A DNA stretch of 64,000 nt from Phenylobacterium sp. GTDB taxonomy: Bacteria; Pseudomonadota; Alphaproteobacteria; Caulobacterales; Caulobacteraceae. Shown here in pieces: positions 8,499 through 17,847 of this stretch. The notes under the pieces were generated by a model, which was given only the letters and a program-made list of their open reading frames with translations, was not told the origin of the DNA and did not search any database. A program made the translations under genes and the position numbers. How positions within the stretch are numbered: position 1 is the stretch's first letter; each line of letters opens with the position of its first letter. The stretch lies in assembly GCF_013911965.1 (NCBI RefSeq), contig NZ_JACESE010000006.1, positions 1 to 64,000 on the forward strand, written 5' to 3'.

Positions 8499-9637
8499 CA
8501 GGCTTCTCCCTGCGCAAAGGCCCGCCAGGGCCGCACCATGCAGCCCACGGCGCGGGCGCGTTCGGGGCCGCCCAGCCGGGCGAGCAGGCCGTCGTACCGG
8601 CCGCCGGCCGCGACGGGGCGCTCGGGCCCGAGGGCGGCGCTGCGCACCTCGAAGCTCAGGCCGTCATAATAGTCGAAGGCGTAGCCAAGGCCGGCGGCGA
8701 AGCGCAGCGGCTCGGACGGCACGCCGGCGGCGAGGAGCCGTCCAAGCCGGTCCTGCCAGCCGGACAGCGCCGCCTTCAGCGCCCCGTCATTCGGCCCGGC
8801 CAGGTTCTCGATCGCCTCAAAGGCCGCCTGCGGCGCAGCCTCGACCGCGAGGAAGCCGGCCACCGACGCCGCCTGCTCCCGGGTCAGGGCCGGCGCACGG
8901 CGGGCCTCGGCCTTGCGCACGAGCCGTTCGGCGATTTCGCCCGGCCCGCGGCCGCCCACCGGCGCGATGCCCGCCAGCTGCCAGACCTCGCGCAGCAGGC
9001 TCGAGGCGGCCTCGCTCGGAAGGTCGGCCAGCAGATCGGCCAGCCCGCCCTCCGCCGCCGCCTCGGCCGCCTGACCGGCCCGGGCCAGTTCGCTGCGCAG
9101 GAGGCGCGGCCGCCCGACGATGCGGACCAGCCGGGAGGCCAGAGCCGGCGCGAGATCCAGGCTCTCGACAAAGGCCGCGAAGAGCCCCGCGTCCCCGAGC
9201 CAGAGCGAGAGATCGCCCCGCCCGCCCGCCTTGGCCGAGGCCCAGGCCAGCGCCAGGGTCTCGACCTCGGCCTCCAGCATGGGCGCCTCGGCGTCTTCGA
9301 AGCGTTCCAGACCGATCTGCAGGAATTCCTCCGGACGTCCCGGATGATCGGCGGCCGAGCGGAAGGCCTTGCCCTGGTAGAAGTAGCGCCCCGAGGCCGT
9401 CCCGCCCTCCAGGTGGCGGCGCGCCACCGGCGCGGTGAAATCCGGGCGCAGACAGAATTCCGGACCGCCCTCGGCCTGGACGATGAAGAGGCGGGCGCGC
9501 AGCGCCTCGCCCACCAGGTCCAGCACCAGGTTCAGCGGCTGGACCAGCGGCACGTCCACAGGCGCGGCGTCCGCAGCGTCGAACGGCGCGCGCACGGCGG
9601 CCAGGACCTCGGCGGGAATGGCGGGCTCGACACGCAT
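8498..9637 (-). CDS. hisZ: ATP phosphoribosyltransferase regulatory subunit
   Basis: HisZ is a catalytically inactive paralogue of histidyl-tRNA synthetase that binds HisG and confers histidine feedback control. The product has 380 residues. It shows the class II synthetase-like N-terminus (FCLRPDFTAPVARRHL, then RYFYQGKAFR) and a late GLGYAFDYYDGLSFEV segment, but is shorter than HisS. The start at MRVEPAIPAEV is chosen because its ATG overlaps the hisS stop as TGATG, and the upstream in-frame extension is antisense-like filler. Together with hisS and hisG it forms an uninterrupted operon. Confidence 0.92.
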   Translation of the reverse strand: MRVEPAIPAEVLAAVRAPFDAADAAPVDVPLVQPLNLVLDLVGEALRARLFIVQAEGGPEFCLRPDFTAPVARRHLEGGTASGRYFYQGKAFRSAADHPGRPEEFLQIGLERFEDAEAPMLEAEVETLALAWASAKAGGRGDLSLWLGDAGLFAAFVESLDLAPALASRLVRIVGRPRLLRSELARAGQAAEAAAEGGLADLLADLPSEAASSLLREVWQLAGIAPVGGRGPGEIAERLVRKAEARRAPALTREQAASVAGFLAVEAAPQAAFEAIENLAGPNDGALKAALSGWQDRLGRLLAAGVPSEPLRFAAGLGYAFDYYDGLSFEVRSAALGPERPVAAGGRYDGLLARLGGPERARAVGCMVRPWRAFAQGEA

Positions 9638-11121
9638 CAGCCGCCCCTCACGATACGGCTGATGGTGGCCACCAGCTCGGCGCGCGGGACGGTGACCTGG
9701 CCCGGGCGCTCCTCGCGCCACTGGGCGTTGTCGGTGACCCCGGCGGCGAGCTCGCGGCCGAGATCGAGGTCCTTGATCGTCACCACGCCCGCGGCGATCT
9801 CGTCGCCGCCCAGGATGACGGCGGCCGGCGCGAGGCGGCGATCGGCGTACTTCATCTGCGCCTTCATGCCCGACGACCCGAGATAGACCTCCGCGGCGAT
9901 GCCGGCGGCCCGCAGCTCGCCCGCGACGGCGAAGTAATGGGCCATGTCGTCCTGGGAGAAGGCGATGACCACGACAGGCCCGCGGACCTCGGCGGCCTGG
10001 TCGCGTCCGGCGGCGCGCAGGGCCGCCGCCAGGCGCGAGACGCCGAAGGAGAAGCCGGTGGCCGGCACCGGCTGGCCGGTGAAACGCGCCACCAGGTCGT
10101 CGTAGCGGCCGCCGCCGCCGATGGAGCCGAAGCGCACCGGCTGGCCCTTCTCGTCCTTGGTGTCGAGCAGCAGCTCGGCCTCGAAGACGGGGCCCGTATA
10201 GTATTCCAGGCCGCGCACGACCGAGGGGTCGAACAGGGCCTGGCCTTCGGCGACGCCGAGGCTCTTCAGGGCCGCGTCGATGGCGGCGAGTTCGGCCAGC
10301 CCCGCATCGCCCTCCGCCGAGCCGCCGATGACCTCGGCGATGCGGTCGAGCGTGCCGGCCCGGTCATGGCCCCCGCCGGCGGCGGTGAAGGCGAGCACGG
10401 CCTCGGCGGCCTTGGCCGACAGTCCCGCCCCCTTGGTGAAGGCGCCGGACTCGTCCTTGCGGCCTTCGCCCAGCAGCAGGCGGACCCCGTCGGGGCCCAG
10501 GCGGTCGAGCTTGTCGACCGCGCGCAGCACGCCGAGCTTCTGACCCTCGTCGGTGACGCCGACGGCCGAGAGCAGGCCGTTGAGGAGCTTGCGGTTGTTG
10601 ATCTTGATGGCCGCCGAGCCCTGCGGCAGGCCCGCCGCGGTCAGCCCTTCCACCGCCATGGCGATGATCTCGGCGTCGGCTTCGGGCCGGGCGGAGCCGA
10701 CCGTGTCGGCGTCGCACTGGGTGAATTCCCGGAAGCGTCCCGGGCCGGGCTTCTCGTTGCGCCAGACCGGGCCGAAGGCGTAGCGCCGGAACGGCTTGGG
10801 CAGGGTCTCCCAGTTTTGGGCGGCGAACCGGGCCAGCGGCGCCGTGAGGTCGTAGCGCAGGGCCATCCACTGCTCGTCGTCGTCCTGCAGGGCGAAGACG
10901 CCCTCGTTCGGCCGGTCAGCGTCGGGCAGGAACTTGCCGAGCGCGTCGGCATATTCGAAGGCGCCGGTGTCCAGAGCCTCGAAGCCGTAGCGCTCGTAGA
11001 CGGCGGCCACGGCCGTCAGGATGGCGCGCTCGGCGGCAAGGTCGCGGGCGCGACGGTCCTGGAAGCCGCGCGGACTGCGCGCCTCGGGCCGGGCGGGGGC
11101 GGAAGGGGTCTGGTCGGTCAT
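9637..11121 (-). CDS. hisS: Histidine--tRNA ligase
   Basis: HisRS charges tRNA-His. The 494-residue protein has class II motifs: ALRYDLTAPLARF, then RRYAFGPVWRNEKPGPGRFREFTQCDAD, and later LEYYTGPVFEAEL with GGGGRYDDL. The C-terminal anticodon-binding domain includes VVVIAFSQDDMAHYFAV and VYLGSSGMKAQMKYADRR. It is longer than the E. coli enzyme and of the alphaproteobacterial type. MTDQTPSAP is taken as the start; an ATG twelve codons upstream adds no conserved sequence. No strong ribosome site is visible. It heads the hisS-hisZ-hisG unit. Confidence 0.95.
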   Translation of the reverse strand: MTDQTPSAPARPEARSPRGFQDRRARDLAAERAILTAVAAVYERYGFEALDTGAFEYADALGKFLPDADRPNEGVFALQDDDEQWMALRYDLTAPLARFAAQNWETLPKPFRRYAFGPVWRNEKPGPGRFREFTQCDADTVGSARPEADAEIIAMAVEGLTAAGLPQGSAAIKINNRKLLNGLLSAVGVTDEGQKLGVLRAVDKLDRLGPDGVRLLLGEGRKDESGAFTKGAGLSAKAAEAVLAFTAAGGGHDRAGTLDRIAEVIGGSAEGDAGLAELAAIDAALKSLGVAEGQALFDPSVVRGLEYYTGPVFEAELLLDTKDEKGQPVRFGSIGGGGRYDDLVARFTGQPVPATGFSFGVSRLAAALRAAGRDQAAEVRGPVVVIAFSQDDMAHYFAVAGELRAAGIAAEVYLGSSGMKAQMKYADRRLAPAAVILGGDEIAAGVVTIKDLDLGRELAAGVTDNAQWREERPGQVTVPRAELVATISRIVRGG

Positions 11122-11245
11122 GTCGGGGCGCTTAATCCATGGCGCCGGGCGCCACAAGGACGCAGCCGGTCGGAAGAACTGGGATGTCGGTTCGGGTCAT
11201 TCGTCGCTCCTGAAGGGGTCGCGACGGACGGGATGCTGATCGCGG

Positions 11246-11270
11246 CGAGCCCCGTCCGCTGCGGGGCTCG
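11246..11270 (-). other. 9-bp hairpin between pgi and hisS
   Basis: CGAGCCCCG and its complement form a perfect stem with a 7-base loop in the 296-base gap between pgi and hisS. There is no T-tract. It may be a weak pgi terminator or part of the hisS leader; nothing else is evident in this gap. Confidence 0.3.
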
Positions 11271-11417
11271 AGCCGGGGTCGTCGCCTGCGCCTTAAGCCG
11301 CGCGACCCCGCCCGATCCCCCGGGAGATCGGATGGTGATGGCGGCCATGATGGACGGCGACGAAGGTCATGGGTCGGGCCTATAGCCGAGCCGGCGGCGC
11401 AAGGCGAGTCCCGCCGC

Positions 11418-13034
11418 TCACCCCTTCAGCCGCTCGATCAGGGCCGCGGTCGAGGGATCGTGCAGGCGCGCCTCCCCGCCCTCGAGATCCTGCAGGATGC
11501 GGCCGGCCAGGGTCTTGCCGAGCTCGACGCCCCACTGGTCGAAGCTGTTGACGCCCCAGAGCACGCCCTCGACGAAGGTCTTGTGCTCGTAGAGGGCGAT
11601 GAGGGCGCCCAGCACCTGCGGCGTCAGGGCCTCCATCAGGATGAAGCTGCTCGGGCGATCGCCGGGGAAGGTCTTCTGCGGCGCGAGGACGTCGATCTGC
11701 GCCTGATCGAGGCCGTCGGCGCGCAGGGCCGCGCGCACCTCGGCCTCGCTGCGCCCGACCATCAGGGCCTCGGCCTGGGCCAGCGCATTGGCCAGCAGCT
11801 TGCGCTGGGAGTCCGCATGGCCGTCGGCGCTGTTCCGAACCGCCAGGATGTCGGCCGGGATGACGTCGGTCCCCTGGTGCATCAGCTGGAAGAAGGCGTG
11901 CTGGACGTTGGTGCCGGCGTCGCCGAACACGGCCGTCGCCGTCGCCTGGGTCACCGGACGGCCGTCGGCGCGGGTCCGCTTGCCGTTCGACTCCATCTCC
12001 AGCTGCTGCAGGAAGTTGGACAGCAGGCGCAGGCGCTGGGCGTAGGGCACCACCGCACGCACGGGGCGGTCCATGGCGTTGCGGTTGAAGACGTGGGCCA
12101 GGGCCAGCATCACCGGGGCGTTGGCCTCCAGCGGGGCCTCGAGGAAGTGGGCGTCCATGGCCGCGCCGCCGGCGAGCAGGGCCTTGAAGACGTCCGGCCC
12201 CAGCGCGATGGCGCACGAAAGCCCCACCGAGGACCACACCGAGTAGCGGCCGCCGACCCAGTCGCGGAAGCCGAAGATCTGGTCGGCCGGGACCCCGAAC
12301 GCCTGGGCCTTGTCCAGCGCCGTCGAGACGGCGACCAGGTGCGAATCCGCGCCTTCGCCCAGGCCCTGGCGCAGCCAGTCGCGGGCGATCACCGCGTTGG
12401 CCATGGTTTCCTGGGTGGTGAAGGTCTTGGAGACCACGATGACCAGGGTCTCGGCCGGGTCGAGGCCGGCCAGCGCCTGGGCGATCTCGGCCGGATCGAC
12501 ATTGGCCACGAAGCGCAGCTCGATCGCAGGCGCCGGCGCCCTCAGGGCCTCCCAGACCAGGCGCGGACCGAAGTCCGAGCCGCCGATGCCGATATGGACG
12601 AGGGCGCGGATCGGCCGGCCCGTCGCACCCCGGCGCTCGCCGGAGCCGACGGCGCGGGCGAAGTCGAACACCGCCTTTCGGGTCGCCTCCACCTCCGCCG
12701 AGACAGGTTCGCCCAGGGCGTGGAAATCGGCGCCGTCCGGCGCCCGCAGGGCCATGTGCAGGGCCGCCCGGCCTTCGGAGCCGTTCACCGCCGCTCCGCC
12801 GAAGAGGCGGGCCCGCGCGCCCTCGACATCGGCCGCTCGGGCGAGGTCCAGGGCCATGGCCACGTCCTTGGCCGACCAGGGCTGCTTGGAAAGGTCGAGA
12901 TAGAGACCGGCGGCCTCCACGGTCAGCCGGTCGAGCCGATCGGGCTCGCCGTCGAACAGGCCGGAAATCGAGCGCGCCGCGGCCGCGGCCCCGGCGGCGC
13001 GAAGCCGCCTCCAGGCGGCGTCGAGATCAGACAT
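11418..13034 (-). CDS. pgi: Glucose-6-phosphate isomerase
   Basis: The enzyme interconverts glucose-6-phosphate and fructose-6-phosphate in the cytoplasm. The 538-residue protein has both family signatures: DWVGGRYSVWSSVGLS and GVLWGVNSFDQWGVELGK. It also has the phosphate-binding VHIGIGGSDFGPR and VSKTFTTQETMAN segments and the catalytic QLEMESNGK. The start MSDLDAAWRR is preferred over an ATG 18 codons upstream because similarity begins there. It diverges from a small secreted-protein gene and is followed by the his genes on the same strand after a 296-base gap. Confidence 0.96.
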   Translation of the reverse strand: MSDLDAAWRRLRAAGAAAAARSISGLFDGEPDRLDRLTVEAAGLYLDLSKQPWSAKDVAMALDLARAADVEGARARLFGGAAVNGSEGRAALHMALRAPDGADFHALGEPVSAEVEATRKAVFDFARAVGSGERRGATGRPIRALVHIGIGGSDFGPRLVWEALRAPAPAIELRFVANVDPAEIAQALAGLDPAETLVIVVSKTFTTQETMANAVIARDWLRQGLGEGADSHLVAVSTALDKAQAFGVPADQIFGFRDWVGGRYSVWSSVGLSCAIALGPDVFKALLAGGAAMDAHFLEAPLEANAPVMLALAHVFNRNAMDRPVRAVVPYAQRLRLLSNFLQQLEMESNGKRTRADGRPVTQATATAVFGDAGTNVQHAFFQLMHQGTDVIPADILAVRNSADGHADSQRKLLANALAQAEALMVGRSEAEVRAALRADGLDQAQIDVLAPQKTFPGDRPSSFILMEALTPQVLGALIALYEHKTFVEGVLWGVNSFDQWGVELGKTLAGRILQDLEGGEARLHDPSTAALIERLKG

Positions 13035-13166
13035 GGTTAAGCCCCCGTTCAACCGGACTATGCGACCCTGGCCAAAGCCGGTTAGCAAAAGTCTGCGCCG
13101 TCGTCTTCGTTCCCGCCGTCACGTTGGGCGAGCGCCCGCCCCTCCGCGTCCCACAAGGTCAGCTTC

Positions 13167-13628
13167 ATGTCCTGTTCCGCCGTCGCCGCTTCCGCCCTGC
13201 TCTGGCTCGCCGCCGCCCCCGCCGGCGCGTCCCCCGAAGCGGCCACGCCGCCGCCGGCCACCGCGCTGGAGCCCTTCTTCGCCGACATCGTGGGGCGCGC
13301 GCAGTCGCTGAAGGGCCGCGCCGAGGCCATGCGGAAGACGCAGGGCCCTGCGGACGCCGCCTTCAAGACCGACCTGGCCGACCTCGCCGAACTGGACATG
13401 CAGGCGCACCAGCGCCTGAAGGCGCGCGGCACGGACGGCGATCTCACCTGCATCCTGCGCGGCATCGCCGAGGACCTGCCGGTGAAGATGGCGGCCCTGC
13501 AGATGGCCGCCGACGAGGCCGCCCGCGACCTCGCCCTGCGCGAGATGATCTACCTGCTGAACGACAATATCGAAGTGATCGTCACGCCGCCCAGCGTCAC
13601 ATCCGACCTGGCGCCGGGCGGCGTCTAG
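13167..13628 (+). CDS. Small exported protein of unknown function
   Basis: The 153-residue product begins with a short signal peptide (SALLWLAAAPAGASPEA). A mostly helical, charged domain follows, with phrases such as ADIVGRAQSLKGRAEAMRK and DLPVKMAALQMAADEAARDLALREMIYLLNDN. I recognise no family. The codon-position GC bias and an AAGG ribosome site eight bases before the ATG support a real gene. It diverges from pgi and converges with the redoxin gene, whose stop lies three bases away. A periplasmic location is inferred from the signal peptide only. Confidence 0.7.
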   Translation: MSCSAVAASALLWLAAAPAGASPEAATPPPATALEPFFADIVGRAQSLKGRAEAMRKTQGPADAAFKTDLADLAELDMQAHQRLKARGTDGDLTCILRGIAEDLPVKMAALQMAADEAARDLALREMIYLLNDNIEVIVTPPSVTSDLAPGGV

Positions 13629-13631
13629 GGC

Positions 13632-14261
13632 TCAGTACTTCACGCTGCAGCCATAGGGCGCCGACACCGGCTGGGCCACGGCGCGGCCGGCCTTCACGTC
13701 GGCCAGGGCGGCGGCGACGTAGTTCTTGGCGCCCTTCAGGCTGGCCGGATCGGCGCTGTTCTTGTCGTCGATGCCGCCCATGTAGACGAGGGCGCCGGTC
13801 TTATCGACGACGTACATGTGCGGCGTGGTCTTGGCGGCGTAGGCGCGGCCGACCTCGCCCTTCGGGTCCAGCAGGACGGCGGTGGAGGCGGCGCCGGCCT
13901 CCGACTTCCAGGCGCGGGCCTCGTCGGCGGTCTTGTAGCCCTGCTTGCCGGGCGCCGAGGAGATGAGGGTCAGCCAGACCACGCCGTCGGCGACGGCGCT
14001 CTTCTGCAGGCCCTGCATGTTCCCGGACTTGTAGTGCTTCTGGACGTAGGGGCAGCCCTCGTTCGTCCATTCGAGCACCACGGTCTTGCCCTTGAACTCG
14101 GCCAGGGAGCGGGCCTTGCCGCTGGCGTCGACGGCGGTGAAGGCCGGCGCCGGCTGCCCGATCGTCGGCGCCGCCGCGGCGGGCGCGGCCAGAGCGGCGC
14201 AGGCCAGGCCGGCGGCGAGGCCGGCGAGGAGGGATCGGCGGGGGGCGGTCGAGGGGGTCAT
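13632..14261 (-). CDS. Exported thioredoxin-like redoxin with a single N-terminal cysteine
   Basis: The 209-residue protein has a signal peptide (LLAGLAAGLACAALAAPAAAAP) and an AhpC/TSA-type thioredoxin fold. The redox motif is GCPYVQKHY with C70 and no second CXXC cysteine. The family's conserved C-terminus GCSVKY supplies C205, which may act as a resolving or recycling cysteine. The TTPHMYVVDKTG segment supplies the cis-proline region. It follows the DsbD/ScsB-like gene by 57 bases on the same strand, which suggests that this membrane protein passes electrons to it in the periplasm. Its target is unknown; peroxide or protein-sulfenic acid reduction would fit. Confidence 0.85.
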   Translation of the reverse strand: MTPSTAPRRSLLAGLAAGLACAALAAPAAAAPTIGQPAPAFTAVDASGKARSLAEFKGKTVVLEWTNEGCPYVQKHYKSGNMQGLQKSAVADGVVWLTLISSAPGKQGYKTADEARAWKSEAGAASTAVLLDPKGEVGRAYAAKTTPHMYVVDKTGALVYMGGIDDKNSADPASLKGAKNYVAAALADVKAGRAVAQPVSAPYGCSVKY

Positions 14262-14318
14262 CGGCGTCTCCTGGGTTATCGTTGAGCACAGGCGCGGGGG
14301 TCACTCGGACATCGGGAC

Positions 14319-16454
14319 TCAGCCGGCCGCGGCCTCCAGGGCGCGGATGACCACGCCTTCGGTCAGCAGCTGAGGCAGGACCTGGGGCTCGGAGCCCTTG
14401 GCGTCATAGACCAGATAGAGCGGCACGCCGGCGCGGCCATGGCGGGCGAGCTCGGCGGCGATCACCTCGTCCTTCCGCGTCCAGTCGCCTTTCAGATAGA
14501 CCGCGCCGCTGTCGGCCAGGGCCTGGGCCACGCCCTGGCGGGCGAGCGCCACCTGCTCGTTGACCTGGCAGGTCACGCACCAGGCGGCGGTGAAGTTCAC
14601 GAAGACCGGGGTGCCGGCGGCGCGCAGCTCGGCCAGGCGCTCGGGGCTGTAGGGCTCGTAGGGCAGCTCGGCCTCGGCGCTGGCCTGGCCTTGCGACGCC
14701 GGGGCGGGGCCGCCATAGGCGGGCAGCACGGCCCCCACGAGGGCGGCCGCCGCCAGGGCCGCGCCGAGGGCCCGAAGGCCCCCGCCGCGCTCGCGCCTCT
14801 GGGCGAGGCCGAAGATCCAGGCCGCCGCCGCCAGCACCACGGCGGCGGCGAGCAGACGGGCGAGCCCCATGGGCCCGGCCTGCAGGCTGAGCACCCAGAG
14901 GAGCCAGGCGGCTGCGCCATACATGGGGAAGGCGAGCGCCTTCTTCAGAACGTCCATCCACGGTCCGGGGCGAGGCAGGCGGGCGAGCAGGCCCGGCGCG
15001 AAGGCCACCGCCACGAAGGGCGCCGCAAAGCCAAGGCCGAGGGCGGCGAACACGGCCAGGGCCGCCGCCGGGGTCTGGGTGAGCGCCCAGCCCAGGGCGG
15101 GGGCCATGAAGGGCGCCGTGCAGGGCGCGGCCACCACCACGGCCAGGACGCCGGTGAAGAAGGCGCCGGCATAGCCGCCGCGGCTGGCGAAACCCGAGCC
15201 GACGCCCTGCAGGGACGTGCCGATCTCGAACACGCCGGACAGATTCATGGCCACGGCCAGCATCAGCAGGGCGAGCCCCGCCACCACCGCCGGCGACTGC
15301 AGCTGGAAGCCCCAGCCGACGGCGGCGCCCGCCGCCTGGGCGGCGATCAGCGCCCCGGCCAGCGCCAGGAACGTCACCAGCACCCCGCCGAGGAAGGCGA
15401 TCCCCTGGCGGCGGGCGGCGGCCTGTTCGTGCGCATGGCCGGCGAGGCTGGCGGCCTTCATCGCCAGGATCGGGAAGACGCAGGGCATCAGGTTGAGGAT
15501 CAGCCCGCCCAGTATGGCGAAGGCGATGGCGAGCGGCAGGCCGAGCCCCGCTCCGCCGCCCGCTGCGCCCGGGTCCGGCGCCGCGGCGGGCGGGGGGCCA
15601 AGACCGGCGGCGCCGGCCGGCGGCTCGCCGGGCATGGCCGTGATCTCGTAATAGGCCTCGCCCACCTTTAGCACGCCCGCCAGGCTCTGCGGCGGCTCCG
15701 GGGCCTGGAAGACGAAGCCGGGCGTGATGGAAAGCGTCAGGCCCTGCGACCCCCGCTCGATGGGCTGAGGCGCGGCATGGTCGATCATGCCGCCCTCGAA
15801 CGGGAAGAAGTAGCTGTCGGCCTTGTCCGCCTCGGCGATCGCCGGACCGGTCACGGCCAGCTGCAGCACGCCGTCGGCCAGCCGGTAGGCGGCGGTCAGG
15901 TCCGCCGGCCGCGGCAGGGCCGCAAGCGCCTCGCCGATCGGGCCGGCCCAGCGTCCGGCGGGCTCGGCCGCCTGAGCCTGGACCGGCAGGGTCAGGGTCA
16001 GGTCGGCGTTCTCGGGAATGCAGATCTCTTCGCAGACCAGGAAGGTGGCGGCCGCCTTCAGCGTCACCGCCTGTCCCATCGCCGCGTCGGCCGGAGCCGT
16101 CAGCGTCATCGGCAGGAGCACTTCGCCCGAATAGCCGTAGTTCATCAGCGGCCCGGTGGGCTGACGGTGCGGCGGCGCCCAGGCGAAGTCTCCGACCTGC
16201 CAACCGGGGGGAGCGGACCATTCGATGCTGGTGGGCTCGCCGGAATCGCCGGCGTTGCGCCAGTAGGTGTGCCAGCCCTCGTCGATGTCCTGGCGCAGGG
16301 CGATATGGATGGTCTGGCCCGGCGCGATGGCGCGGGTCTCCGCCACCAGCTCGGCCATCAGGTGGCCGGTGTCGACCGGCGCGGCGACGGCGGACGGGAC
16401 GCCGGTCATGCCCGCCAGGGCGGCGACAAGGAGACCGGCGAGGCTGCGCATCAT
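14319..16454 (-). CDS. DsbD/ScsB-like protein-disulfide reductase
   Basis: The 711-residue inner-membrane protein carries reducing power from cytoplasmic thioredoxin to the periplasm. After a signal peptide comes a periplasmic domain of about 270 residues with HTYWRNAGDSGEPT and the cysteine pair VCEEIC. A membrane domain of about eight helices follows, with the redox cysteines in LMPCVFPIL and APCTAPFM. A C-terminal thioredoxin domain has the CVTC motif at residues 626-629. The N-terminal domain resembles ScsB-type proteins more than classical DsbD. It is the first gene of a pair with the redoxin. Two adjacent Met codons offer the start; the first is used. Confidence 0.9.
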   Translation of the reverse strand: MMRSLAGLLVAALAGMTGVPSAVAAPVDTGHLMAELVAETRAIAPGQTIHIALRQDIDEGWHTYWRNAGDSGEPTSIEWSAPPGWQVGDFAWAPPHRQPTGPLMNYGYSGEVLLPMTLTAPADAAMGQAVTLKAAATFLVCEEICIPENADLTLTLPVQAQAAEPAGRWAGPIGEALAALPRPADLTAAYRLADGVLQLAVTGPAIAEADKADSYFFPFEGGMIDHAAPQPIERGSQGLTLSITPGFVFQAPEPPQSLAGVLKVGEAYYEITAMPGEPPAGAAGLGPPPAAAPDPGAAGGGAGLGLPLAIAFAILGGLILNLMPCVFPILAMKAASLAGHAHEQAAARRQGIAFLGGVLVTFLALAGALIAAQAAGAAVGWGFQLQSPAVVAGLALLMLAVAMNLSGVFEIGTSLQGVGSGFASRGGYAGAFFTGVLAVVVAAPCTAPFMAPALGWALTQTPAAALAVFAALGLGFAAPFVAVAFAPGLLARLPRPGPWMDVLKKALAFPMYGAAAWLLWVLSLQAGPMGLARLLAAAVVLAAAAWIFGLAQRRERGGGLRALGAALAAAALVGAVLPAYGGPAPASQGQASAEAELPYEPYSPERLAELRAAGTPVFVNFTAAWCVTCQVNEQVALARQGVAQALADSGAVYLKGDWTRKDEVIAAELARHGRAGVPLYLVYDAKGSEPQVLPQLLTEGVVIRALEAAAG

Positions 16455-16607
16455 GCTTGATCTCGAACCTGGTTATGCAAGCGGCTATATGGCCCCATCG
16501 GCGGCGCGCATGAAAGCATCCGCGATTCGCCGAGGCGCGACCGCCGCTGTCATCCTTTACGGAAGCACGGTCGCGATGGTTTCAGCCCCGCCGCGAGGAG
16601 TCCACCG

Positions 16608-17000
16608 ATGCCCGCCCCCTTCGACGAGATCGAGATCGGCCAGGTCGTTCCCCTGGGCGCCGCAGCCGTCGATGCGCGGGCGCTGGAAGCCTTCATCGCC
16701 GCCTTCGCGCCGGGCTGGACGATCGAGCGGGGCGCGCCCGACGCCATGGTCTATGCGATCTGGACGCGGCTGGACGCCCAGGCGGTCGTCGGCTGGCCTC
16801 AGACCAAGCGGCTGGGCGTCGACGCCCTGCGCTGGGTCCGGAACCCGCCGCCGGGCGAGCTGCTGCGCGGGCGCATGACGGTGATGGGCAAGGATCCCGT
16901 CGGCGAGGGCAAGGGGATCGTCATCGCCCAGCACGACCTGCTGGACGAGGCGGGCCGGCTGGTCTTCTCCTGCCTGACCCGCAGCGTCTTCGCCCGCTGA
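16608..17000 (+). CDS. Small MaoC-like hotdog protein
   Basis: The 130-residue product has the layout of a single MaoC-type hotdog domain: FDEIEIGQVVPLG at the start, VYAIWTRLDAQ, the LRWVRNPPPGELLRGRMTV turn, and GKGIVIAQHDLLDEAGRLVFS. Such domains hydrate enoyl-CoA thioesters or are inactive partners. The usual catalytic Asp/His pair of hydratases is not evident here, so a binding or subunit role is possible. The ATG follows a weak site (GAGGAG about 10 bases upstream). It is separate from the larger MaoC gene 1 kb downstream. Confidence 0.7.
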   Translation: MPAPFDEIEIGQVVPLGAAAVDARALEAFIAAFAPGWTIERGAPDAMVYAIWTRLDAQAVVGWPQTKRLGVDALRWVRNPPPGELLRGRMTVMGKDPVGEGKGIVIAQHDLLDEAGRLVFSCLTRSVFAR

Positions 17001-17027
17001 CGCCGGCCCCGCGGGGGGGCGGGCGTC
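16999..17027 (+). terminator. GC-rich hairpin between convergent genes
   Basis: A 12-bp stem with one mismatch (GACGCCGGCCCC arm) begins at the stop codon of the hotdog gene and faces the end of the sapC gene. There is no T-tract, so termination strength is uncertain. Confidence 0.4.
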
Positions 17028-17040
17028 GCGAGGCGCCGCC

Positions 17041-17847
17041 TCAGCTGTTGGCGGCGACCAGACCCTGCTGCTGGGCCTGGCGGAACATGGTGATCGCCAC
17101 CAGCCGATCCCACTGCACCAGCGAGAAGAGGTGGGCGTAGATCTGGTCCAGCGCGCCCGACTGGCGCAGGTCGAGGAACTTGTCGGCCGGCAGTTCGCGC
17201 AGGCGCTCCGCCGAGACCCCGAAATAGTCGGCGATCTTCTGCGGCTCGCCGGGGGAGCCGTCCTCGTTGGTCGGGGTGTGGAAGGACTCCTTGGACTCGA
17301 ACAGGTCGAGCGCCTTGAGCAGCTGCACGAAGCTCTCGGTCTTCTGACGCTCGGCCTCGTAGTTGTTGCAGAAGGTCAGGCAGTTGCGCGTGTACTCGGT
17401 GGGCTCGCCCTTGTCGTCGAAGAAGGCCATCTCCGGGTCCTTCTCGGCGAAGAACGGCGCGGCGCGGTCGACGCACAGGATCGACTGGCCCGCCTTGCGG
17501 TCGTTGGCGAAGACGAACGGATAGCGGCGCACATAGGCCGGCACGTAGACGCCGGCGTCGAACAGACCATTGTCGCCCAGGAAGATGTTCTGGTCGTGGT
17601 TCAGACCCATGACCATCAGCGGCGTCTTCTCTTCGCCCACGAAGATGATCGGAGCGGTGGCCGCGGCCGGCTGGAACTCGCTGACCGTCAGCGGCACCAG
17701 GTTGTGCTTGGCGGCGAAGGCGAAGGGCCCGTCGATCCGCTTCACGCCCATCCCCTTGTGCGTCGTGGGGTTCAGGGGCTCGGGCTTGGAGTAGAACAGG
17801 ACGTTGCCGGTGATCTCGCCTTGGGCGGACGCGGGGGTCTCGGTCAT
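17041..17847 (-). CDS. SapC family protein
   Basis: The 268-residue protein matches the SapC family of alpha- and gammaproteobacteria: NVLFYSKPEPLNPTTHKGMGVK near the start, VPLTVSEFQPAAATAPIIFVG, NQNIF-type and YVPAYVRRYPFVFAND blocks, and FCNNYEAERQKTE. The family is named from surface-array gene clusters but its biochemical role is not established. There is no signal peptide or membrane segment. The start MTETPASAQG is chosen by its AAGG site and by where conservation begins; an ATG 19 codons upstream lies in low-complexity sequence. It stands alone, converging with the small hotdog gene. Confidence 0.85.
   Translation of the reverse strand: MTETPASAQGEITGNVLFYSKPEPLNPTTHKGMGVKRIDGPFAFAAKHNLVPLTVSEFQPAAATAPIIFVGEEKTPLMVMGLNHDQNIFLGDNGLFDAGVYVPAYVRRYPFVFANDRKAGQSILCVDRAAPFFAEKDPEMAFFDDKGEPTEYTRNCLTFCNNYEAERQKTESFVQLLKALDLFESKESFHTPTNEDGSPGEPQKIADYFGVSAERLRELPADKFLDLRQSGALDQIYAHLFSLVQWDRLVAITMFRQAQQQGLVAANS

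Noticed and set aside
9638-9721. An N-terminal extension of HisZ
   Set aside because: It reads the end of hisS in another frame; the TGATG junction marks the true start.
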